A stretch of DNA of 52,876 nucleotides from Gammaproteobacteria bacterium (GTDB taxonomy: Bacteria > Pseudomonadota > Gammaproteobacteria > Chromatiales > Chromatiaceae): positions 1 through 52,876 of the forward strand of contig RFHJ01000206.1 of assembly GCA_003696905.1 (NCBI GenBank), in the 5' to 3' direction. The translations under genes and the position numbers were made by a program. Positions 46,824-52,876 of the stretch are shown piece by piece. Each line of letters begins with the position of its first letter. The stretch's first letter is position 1. The notes beneath the pieces are model-generated. The model ran no database searches, had not been told where the DNA came from, and saw nothing but the letters and a program-made list of their open reading frames with translations.

Positions 46824-47371
46824 GGATTGAAACCCTCGGGAGAGGCGAGCCAGGCCATTTCCTCGGGCGTGCTCGATCGGCCGAGAATGGCATTGCGGTG
46901 GGGAAAGCGACCGAAGCGGGCCACGATGTCGTGGTGATGCCGGGCAAAACGCAGGTTCTCGGTCAGACCGGCCGCCTCGAACAGCGCCACCGAGCGCTCC
47001 TGATCGGCCAGGGATTCGCTGTGCATGAAGGGCATATAGAGAAACTGCAGGCGCTCGGCTGGCATCCCCTGGTCGAAGCCGCGGGCGATGGCCCGGTCGG
47101 CCACCGCGCGGGCCTGGGCCTCGGTACTGAAGCTGTCGGGATGACCGCGGAACATGTTCAGGGGCAATTGATCGAGCACGACGGTCAGGGCCAGGGCCCC
47201 GTCGGGGGTCTGCTCCCAGACCGCGAGTTTGCCATCGCGGCCCGTGCGCCAGGTCTCGCCGAAGCGCTTGGCGATCTCCCGATCCAGCGCTGGGGTGCTG
47301 CGGAACCAGTGCCTTTGCATGCCGGGGGCGAACCAGAAATCGAGCAGCGTCTGCGGATCGTCCGTGCTCAT
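46820..47371 (-). CDS. DUF924-family protein
   Basis: This is a 183-residue all-helical DUF924 protein, a TPR-like fold in known structures. Start 47371 overlaps the gamma-carbonic anhydrase stop (ATGA). Diagnostic motifs are LLDFWFAPG, LDQLPLNMFRG and FLYMPFMHSE, then GRFPHRNAILGR. No biochemical function is established. It is coupled to the genes on both sides (ATGA upstream, TTGA downstream), so the three products are probably used together. Confidence 0.93.
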   Translation of the reverse strand: MSTDDPQTLLDFWFAPGMQRHWFRSTPALDREIAKRFGETWRTGRDGKLAVWEQTPDGALALTVVLDQLPLNMFRGHPDSFSTEAQARAVADRAIARGFDQGMPAERLQFLYMPFMHSESLADQERSVALFEAAGLTENLRFARHHHDIVARFGRFPHRNAILGRSSTPEEMAWLASPEGFNP

Positions 47372-47898
47372 GAGGCGTGTTTCCCCGCCAGCTGGACATA
47401 GTGTTGTGCCGAATAGGCCAGGTATTCGCGCTCGCGGTCGCTCAGCGGCCGGACCTGGCGGGCCGGCGAGCCGGTATAGAGATGCCCGCTCTCGAGCACC
47501 TTGCCGCCAGGCACCAGTGAGCCGGCGCCCAGGATCACCTCCGGCTCGATCATCGCCTGGTCCATGACGATGGCCCCCATGCCGATCAGGCACAGGTCGC
47601 CGACCTCGCAGCCATGCAGGATCACCCCGTGGCCCACGGTGACCCGTTCGCCGATGACCAGTGGGGTGCCACCGGGCAGATATTCGCTGTCATGGCTGTT
47701 GTGCAGCACGCTGTTGTCCTGGATGTTGGTCTCGCGACCGATGCGGATGCGATTGACGTCGCCGCGGATGACCACCCCCGGCCAGACGCTGCAGCGTGCC
47801 GCGATCCAGACATCGCCGATGACGGTGCAGCGCGGATCGAGCCAGGCGTCGGGGTCGATCCGGGGGTGCCGATCGCAAAACGGGCGGATATCTGCCAT
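47368..47898 (-). CDS. Gamma-carbonic-anhydrase-family protein (YrdA-like)
   Basis: This is a 176-residue left-handed beta-helix protein of hexapeptide repeats. The metal-binding histidines typical of the gamma-class are in VLHNSHDSEY and VGHGVILHGCEVG; the catalytic Glu of Cam is not obvious, as in YrdA/CaiE-like members. It may be an active zinc/iron carbonic anhydrase or a related acyltransferase-like protein. It heads a three-gene operon with DUF924 and a GATase. The intergenic region to lemA is 125 bases, divergent. Confidence 0.92.
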   Translation of the reverse strand: MADIRPFCDRHPRIDPDAWLDPRCTVIGDVWIAARCSVWPGVVIRGDVNRIRIGRETNIQDNSVLHNSHDSEYLPGGTPLVIGERVTVGHGVILHGCEVGDLCLIGMGAIVMDQAMIEPEVILGAGSLVPGGKVLESGHLYTGSPARQVRPLSDREREYLAYSAQHYVQLAGKHAS

Positions 47899-48023
47899 GC
47901 GAATTTCCTCCCTGATGGAAGGCCCCTCATAATGCGGCTTTGTCGCGGCCGGGTAAAGGCGGCGCCGGGCCGGCCGCTACAGCAGGGGGGTCGACACACA
48001 TTATCCATTGACTACGGAATACC

Positions 48024-48596
48024 ATGGAAATCTCTACCCTGATTGTTTCGGGCGTGCTACTGGTGCTGGTCGGGTATGCCGTCCTCATCTACAACAACCT
48101 GGTCTCGCTCAAGCATGCGGTCAGCCAGGCATGGGCCAATATCGATGTCCTGCTCAAGCAACGCCATGACGAGCTGCCGAAGCTGGTCGAGACCTGCAAG
48201 CAGTACATGAAGCATGAGCGGGAGACCCTGGAGCGGGTGATGAGGGCACGTTCGGCAGTGGCCGATGCCCAGGCACGGGGCGACATGGCGGCACTGGGCG
48301 AGGCCGAGGGTCTGCTCCGTATGGGACTTGGCAATCTGTTCGCCGTGGCCGAGGCCTATCCGGACCTGAAGGCCAACGAGAGCTTCCGTCATCTGGAGCG
48401 ACGCATCAGTGCGTTGGAGAACAGCATCGCGGATCGGCGCGAGTTCTACAACGCGGCAGTCAATGCCAACAATGTGCGTATCGAGCAGTTTCCGGATGTG
48501 ATCATTGCACGTCTGTTCCATTTCGGTCCGGCCGAGTTGCTGGAGTTCGCCGAAGAGGAAAAGCGCGATCCCGATCTCAAGGCACTTTTCGAATAG
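48024..48596 (+). CDS. LemA-family membrane protein
   Basis: This is a 190-residue LemA protein: a single N-terminal membrane helix (~5-25, LIVSGVLLVLVGYAVLIYNN), then a cytoplasmic or periplasmic helical bundle with VSQAWANIDVLLKQRHDELPKLVE and the conserved REFYNAAVNANNVRIEQFPD. LemA proteins are widespread but of unclear function. Here lemA is followed after ~21 bases by the GIDE-type gene, the usual LemA partner in many proteobacteria. The pair likely forms one membrane-associated unit. Confidence 0.93.
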   Translation: MEISTLIVSGVLLVLVGYAVLIYNNLVSLKHAVSQAWANIDVLLKQRHDELPKLVETCKQYMKHERETLERVMRARSAVADAQARGDMAALGEAEGLLRMGLGNLFAVAEAYPDLKANESFRHLERRISALENSIADRREFYNAAVNANNVRIEQFPDVIIARLFHFGPAELLEFAEEEKRDPDLKALFE

Positions 48597-48617
48597 CGAG
48601 GTTACTGGTTCCAGGCC

Positions 48618-49551
48618 ATGCTCGAGACGGTGCAGGGTATGTCTGGCGGCGGGGCGCTGCTCGCGGGTGCGCTGGCGCTGATCGGCCTGTTCGCAGGCTT
48701 CTCGGGACTACGCCGCTATCGCCTCATCGAGGACGTACCCACCGCCAAGGTCCGTTCTGCCCCCCAAGGCTTTGTCGAGCTGGTCGGCACGGCCGACCTG
48801 CTGCCCGCCGCCCATCGTCGCACCGCTGACCCAGACGCCATGCTGTTGGTACAGCTATCGGGTAGAACGTCGCAGCGACAGGCACTGGCGTACCCTGCGC
48901 AGCGGCACCAGTGACGAGCTCTTTCTGTTGCGCGACGAGACCGGCGAGTGTGTGATTGATCCGGAGGGCGCGGACGTCGACAGCATCCACAGCCAGATCT
49001 GGGCGGGATCCGCCAATTCCCTGGGAACCCCTGGCCTCCACGCGATCGATCGCAACCTGGGGCCGGCAGCGCGCTGGGTGAGCCAGACGCTGGGCGCCAT
49101 TGGAGCGTTCACCGGCGAGTACCGTTACCAGGAACGGGTGATCCTGCCTGGGGACCCGCTGTATGCGATCGGCTGGTTTCAGTCGCTGGATGACAGCGAC
49201 TGGTCCGAGAGCGAACGCGCGCGGGCCACCGAGTTGTTGCGGGAGTGGAAGCGTCGGCCCGAGACCCTGCGCGAGCGGTTCGATCATAACCGCGACGGGG
49301 TGATCGACCAGGAAGAGTGGGAGGATGCGCGCCGCGCCGCCCGCCTCCGGGCAAAGGAGGAACTGGCCGAGGCGCGTCCCAACACCCATGTCCACATGAT
49401 GAGCCGCCCCAAGGGGAGGCACTACCTGATCGCCAACCGCGAGGAACGGCTATTGGTGAGGCGCTATCGCTGGCAGGCGATCCTCGGGTTCGCCGCCTTC
49501 TTTGGCGGCCTGAGCCTGGTAGCGGCCTGGCTGAGCGGGCACGCCATCTGA
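48618..49551 (+). pseudogene. GIDE-type E3-ligase-like membrane protein with EF-hand, frameshifted
   Basis: Two ORFs make one gene. Frame 48618 supplies MLETVQGMSGGG through a membrane helix (~14-30) up to VELVGTADLLP; the other frame (+1) supplies PPIVAPLTQTPCCWYSYRVER and the rest to 49551. The join lies in the CCC-rich stretch near 48801-48812 (ctgcccgccgccc), where one base too many would cause it. GIDE-domain proteins read smoothly across this region (the APLT...PCCWYSYRVER motif). The second half has an EF-hand loop DHNRDGVIDQEE with all ligands, and a final membrane helix. The gene is either mutated or carries a sequencing error; the remainder is well preserved, favouring a recent event. 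Confidence 0.75.
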
Positions 49552-49719
49552 AGGACCTTGCAACAATGGCTGCGACAGGCGACAAGAAGGGATGTGGTTC
49601 GCGGAGCTCGCAGCCCCGGACGGCGGTGGTGAGTGCCTCCGCGGCAACACTGTAATCCGCCATGTGAATTTATTCGCGCGGCCGGGTAAAGTCGCGGCAA
49701 ATTCCTCCGGGCTCGATTC

Positions 49720-51768
49720 ATGGATACCAAGACGCACGACAATCCACTGCTGCACTTCGAAGAACTGCCCCCCTTCTCCGAGATCCGCTCCGAGCACGTG
49801 GAGCCAGCGATCGACTGGCTGCTGGCCGAGAACCGCCGCCGCATCGCGGCCTTGCTCGACGAGGTGGGTGAGTACCCCACCTGGGAGAACTTCATCGAGC
49901 CCCTCGAGGAATGGGAAGACGAGCTGGAGCGGGCCTGGTCGCCGGTCTCTCATCTCAATTCGGTGATGAATTCGGAGGAACTACGCGCGGCCTACAATGC
50001 CTGTCTGCCCAAGCTCTCCGAATATGCCACTGAGATGGGCCAGAACGAGCGTCTCTACCAGGCCTACAAACGCCTCGCCGAGTCGGACCAGCCGCTGAAC
50101 GAGGCGCAACGCAAGGTGCTGGAGAACGCCCTGCGTGATTTCCATCTCTCGGGCATCGATCTGCCGGCGGACAAGAAGGCCCGTTACCGCGAGATCAGCC
50201 AGCGGCTGTCACAGCTCACCAGCCGTTTCGCCGAGAACGTGCTCGACTGCACCAATGCCTGGGAGAAGCACATCACCGACGAGGCGCAACTCGCCGGGCT
50301 GCCCGACTCGGCGAAGGATCTGGCCGCGCAGATGGCGCAGCAGCGGGGCAAAGAGGGCTGGGTCTTCACCCTGGACTTCCCTTCCTACCACCCGGTGATG
50401 ACCTACGCCGACGACCGCGAGCTGCGCTACGAGTTCTACCGCGCCTATAACACCCGCGCCTCGGACCAAGGGCCGCACGACCCGAAGCACGACAACAGCG
50501 CCCTCATGGAGGAGATCCTCGCCCTGCGTCACGAACTGGCGCAGCTGCTGGGCTTTGCCAACTATGCCGAGCGCTCCCTGGCCACCAAGATGGCGCGTAC
50601 ACCCGACGAGGTGATGGGTTTTCTGCACGATCTGGGCCGGCGCTCCAGACCGCAGGCCGAGCGCGAGCTGAGCGAGCTGCGCGCCTTCGCCACCGAGCTG
50701 GGTTGCGAAGACCTCGAGCCTTGGGATGTGCCCTATTACAGCGAGAAGCTGCGCCAGCAGCGCTATGCCATCACCCAGGAGGAGCTCAAGCCCTATTTCC
50801 CCGAACAGCGGGTGATCGATGGGATGTTCGAGGTGGTCCGGCGTCTGTACGGGGTGAGCTTCCACGAGGTGCCGGGGGTCGATGTCTGGCATCCGGACGT
50901 GAAGTTCTATGAGATCCGCGAGGCCGACGGCACGGTACGGGGCCAGTTCTATTTCGACCTCTATGCCCGCCCCAACAAGCGGGGTGGGGCCTGGATGGAC
51001 ACCTGTCAGTCACGCATGGCGACCCATGAGCGCTGCCAGATTCCCGTGGCCTACATGACCTGCAACTTCACCCCGCCGGTGGGCGACAAGCCGGCGCTGC
51101 TGACCCATGACGAGGTGGAGACCCTGTTCCACGAGTTCGGTCATGGCCTGCACCACATGCTCACCCGGGTCGATTACCCAGAGATCTCGGGCATCAATGG
51201 CGTGGCCTGGGACGCGGTGGAGCTACCGTCCCAGTTCATGGAGAACTTCTGCTGGGAACGCGAGGCGTTGGACCTGATATCCGGCCACTACGAGACTGGC
51301 GAGGCGATTCCACAGGACCTCTATGACCGGATGATCGCCGCCAAGAACTTCCAGTCGGCGATGATGATGGTGCGCCAGCTGGAGTTCTCGCTGTTCGACT
51401 TTCGCATCCATCTGGAGTACGACCCGGCCCGCGGCGGACGCATCTTCGAGATCCTGGACGAGGTGCGTGACGAGGTGGCGGTGATCCGGCCGCCGGCATG
51501 GAATCGCTTCCCCAACAGCTTCACCCACATCTTCGCCGGGGGCTATGCGGCCGGCTACTACAGCTACAAGTGGGCCGAGGTGCTCTCCGCCGATGCCTTC
51601 TCGCTGTTCGAGGAGCGGGGCATCTTCGATCGGGAGACCGGCCAATCCTTTCTGCACAATATCCTGGAGCAGGGGGGCTCCAGGGATGCGGCAGAACTGT
51701 TCCGGGCCTTCCGCGGGCGCGAGCCGAAGATCGACGCCCTGCTGCGGCACAGCGGCATAGGCGGCTGA
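49720..51768 (+). CDS. prlC: Oligopeptidase A (M3 metallopeptidase)
   Basis: This is a 682-residue M3-family zinc peptidase that degrades peptides, including signal peptides, in the cytoplasm. The zinc motif is LFHEFGHGLHHML (~470-482), with the third ligand Glu in the downstream SGINGVAWDAVELPSQFME segment. The N-terminus is NPLLHFEELPPFSEI. The length matches E. coli PrlC (680). A putative -10 (TAAAGT, 49686) lies ~30 bases before ATG 49720. It is not clearly in an operon with the GIDE gene, which ends 168 bases upstream. Confidence 0.97.
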   Translation: MDTKTHDNPLLHFEELPPFSEIRSEHVEPAIDWLLAENRRRIAALLDEVGEYPTWENFIEPLEEWEDELERAWSPVSHLNSVMNSEELRAAYNACLPKLSEYATEMGQNERLYQAYKRLAESDQPLNEAQRKVLENALRDFHLSGIDLPADKKARYREISQRLSQLTSRFAENVLDCTNAWEKHITDEAQLAGLPDSAKDLAAQMAQQRGKEGWVFTLDFPSYHPVMTYADDRELRYEFYRAYNTRASDQGPHDPKHDNSALMEEILALRHELAQLLGFANYAERSLATKMARTPDEVMGFLHDLGRRSRPQAERELSELRAFATELGCEDLEPWDVPYYSEKLRQQRYAITQEELKPYFPEQRVIDGMFEVVRRLYGVSFHEVPGVDVWHPDVKFYEIREADGTVRGQFYFDLYARPNKRGGAWMDTCQSRMATHERCQIPVAYMTCNFTPPVGDKPALLTHDEVETLFHEFGHGLHHMLTRVDYPEISGINGVAWDAVELPSQFMENFCWEREALDLISGHYETGEAIPQDLYDRMIAAKNFQSAMMMVRQLEFSLFDFRIHLEYDPARGGRIFEILDEVRDEVAVIRPPAWNRFPNSFTHIFAGGYAAGYYSYKWAEVLSADAFSLFEERGIFDRETGQSFLHNILEQGGSRDAAELFRAFRGREPKIDALLRHSGIGG

Positions 51769-51791
51769 ACCCCATCCGGTTGTGCGTCGGC

Positions 51792-52616
51792 TCAGCCCTG
51801 GCCGTTGCGCCGCCGCCAGCCCACCAGGGCAGCCAGTCCCAGCCCGGGGCCGATCAGCCACAAGGCAGAGGCCTCCGGCACGCTATTGATCACCGGGTCC
51901 ACCTGAATCCAGTCGTTGGCGCAGCCCATGGTCCAATGGGCCAGGAAGGCCTGGTCTTGGAACTGGGGATCGATGAGTGATGCCGGAATCAGGCCCTCCA
52001 TGAACCAGTGATCGCCGCCCAGCTCTCCCAGTGGACCGGTCACCTTGGAATAGGCGAATTGGCCACTGCCGAGCAGCGTGCCGCTCTTGACTGCGGTGGG
52101 ATGGGCCTTGGCATAGTCCGACGTGGGGTTGTCGTTGTGGTCATCTGGGGCATCCCAGATGCCCAGTAGCCAGTCGTCCACGCGGTACACATCGCCCGGG
52201 CTGCCGATGCCCTCGCCTCTATGATGTTGGTTGTCGCGTGTAGCGTAGCCTTCGTAGCCCCAGGTGACCAATCCGTACTCGAAGGTCCCGTCCATGCCGA
52301 AATCGAGGGCAATGTCCCCCCAGGGATAGCCATACTTGGGGTTGCGTCCGGTGAAAACAGCCACGGCGATGCCGTCTGGTGAGGCATCCACATAGATGGC
52401 CTCGGCGTCGTAGACTTGGCCGCCATAGCCAGGGTCAAGATAGTTGGTCGACTGATCCTCGACCTGATATTTGAGCGAAGGATCGATGGGGTTCCAGTCG
52501 TCGGCCTGGCCGTTGCCAGATGGGTTGATCCAGTCCGACCAGTCCCCGTCGATGGTAATGGCCTGTGCCGGGGAGAGGCAGAGCAGCAGCGCCGGCGTGA
52601 TGAGGTAGCGGTTCAT
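51792..52616 (-). CDS. PEP-CTERM-anchored secreted protein
   Basis: This is a 274-residue exported protein. Start 52616 (MNRYLITPALLLCL) gives a signal peptide cleaved near PAQA (19), with AAGGAGC as ribosome-binding site. The body is tryptophan- and acid-rich (DGDWSDWINPSGNGQADDWNP, GLVTWGYEGYATRDN) and looks like a beta-sandwich domain. The C-terminal sorting signal is VPEASALWLIGPGLGLAALVGWRRR: PEA motif, hydrophobic helix, basic tail, so it should be processed by an exosortase encoded elsewhere. Such proteins are linked to [17 protein letters not shown] or biofilm. It is convergent with prlC at 23 bases. Confidence 0.88.
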   Translation of the reverse strand: MNRYLITPALLLCLSPAQAITIDGDWSDWINPSGNGQADDWNPIDPSLKYQVEDQSTNYLDPGYGGQVYDAEAIYVDASPDGIAVAVFTGRNPKYGYPWGDIALDFGMDGTFEYGLVTWGYEGYATRDNQHHRGEGIGSPGDVYRVDDWLLGIWDAPDDHNDNPTSDYAKAHPTAVKSGTLLGSGQFAYSKVTGPLGELGGDHWFMEGLIPASLIDPQFQDQAFLAHWTMGCANDWIQVDPVINSVPEASALWLIGPGLGLAALVGWRRRNGQG

Positions 52617-52836
52617 GGTTAGCTCCTTAGCCAATGCGTTCTCTGGCTGCTGGCCTCCTGCCCGGCAGCCACGTCAAAGGTGGCTATTCGGTCGGCAGAG
52701 CTGCACAAAAGATAAGAAACTCAGTAAGTTGCTTCTGATTATGGGAAGCAAAGGGAGTGATGGCAGCCTCACGTTCAATCTAACTGCCATGAGTTCTTGG
52801 CCACACCCCTGATCATGGAAAAGCCTGGTCGGCGGT

Positions 52837-52869
52837 CATCGATGCGGTTCGTGCCTCACCGCATCCTAC
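52837..52869. repeat. REP-like palindromic repeat unit
   Basis: Stem GATGCGGT / ACCGCATC with loop TCGTGCCTC (52841-52865). The 33-nt unit differs from the one at 7076-7108 by one base, in the loop. It stands upstream of the PEP-CTERM gene near the window end, so a partner unit may lie beyond the edge. Confidence 0.7.
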
Positions 52870-52876
52870 ATCATCC

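Noticed and set aside
46092-47399. 435-codon version of the GATase
   Set aside because: The extra N-terminus is a wrong-frame reading of DUF924; the coupled TTG at 46823 gives the family N-terminus.

Overview
The window reads as chromosomal DNA of a GC-rich, sulfur-oxidising gammaproteobacterium, probably Chromatiales-like. The evidence is the oriC-type order parA-parB-atpIBEFHAGDC-glmU-glmS, a class I adenylate cyclase (cyaA), an lptM-lysA pair, a sulfur-globule-like secreted protein, a DsrC-family protein, a PEP-CTERM protein and a nitrous-oxide-reductase (nos) accessory cluster. Nearly every gene is intact and tightly packed. I saw no tRNA, rRNA, CRISPR array, phage or intact insertion sequence.

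Layout. (1) 1-6969, + strand: the 3' part of a nos cluster of the NapG/NapH-containing (clade II-like) kind. It holds nosG (cut by the window edge), nosH, nosF, nosL and nosY, then four poorly described genes: a membrane-anchored protein, a secreted pentapeptide-repeat protein, a small secreted protein, and a fusion of a ZnuA-like binding protein to a SCO1/SenC domain. (2) 7078-7155: REP-like palindromes. (3) 7184-7949, - strand: a diheme cytochrome c behind a perfect FNR/ANR box. (4) 8014-20756, + strand: parAB, the complete F-type ATP synthase operon with a clear promoter, an FKBP isomerase, glmU and glmS. (5) 20890-28883: housekeeping and small conserved genes (gamma-glutamylcyclotransferase, UPF0149, SH3/coiled-coil membrane protein, 2Fe-2S flavin reductase, SDR, orphan ParA, lysA, lptM, esterase, glycine-zipper lipoprotein). 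(6) 28961-32931, - strand: cyaA preceded by a PAS-GGDEF protein with a broken GGDEF motif, then a patch of five palindromes. (7) 32932-34771: MazG-like hydrolase, sulfur-globule-like protein and a cytochrome c'-like protein sharing a bidirectional terminator. (8) 34893-38081: argH and a divergent AlgZ/AlgR-type two-component pair. (9) 38082-40370, - strand: an uncharacterised four-gene module, DUF1538-DUF1538-PII-like-CBS. (10) 40504-45529, + strand: hemB, aroE, a secreted protein, a TlpA-like thioredoxin and a large polytopic membrane protein. (11) 45548-52616: cysteine-poor DsrC homologue, a translationally coupled gamma-carbonic anhydrase/DUF924/amidotransferase operon, lemA, a frameshifted GIDE-type membrane protein with an EF-hand, prlC and a PEP-CTERM protein. 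The last bases carry another REP-like unit.

The most interesting parts are two. The first is the distal nos module, a likely copper-supply set whose ZnuA-like domain has lost all three histidine zinc ligands and is fused to a SCO domain. The second is the DUF1538 pair coupled to a PII-like and a CBS protein, which looks like a nucleotide- or metabolite-gated membrane system of unknown substrate. All functional statements come from motifs and remembered family features; no database search was run.
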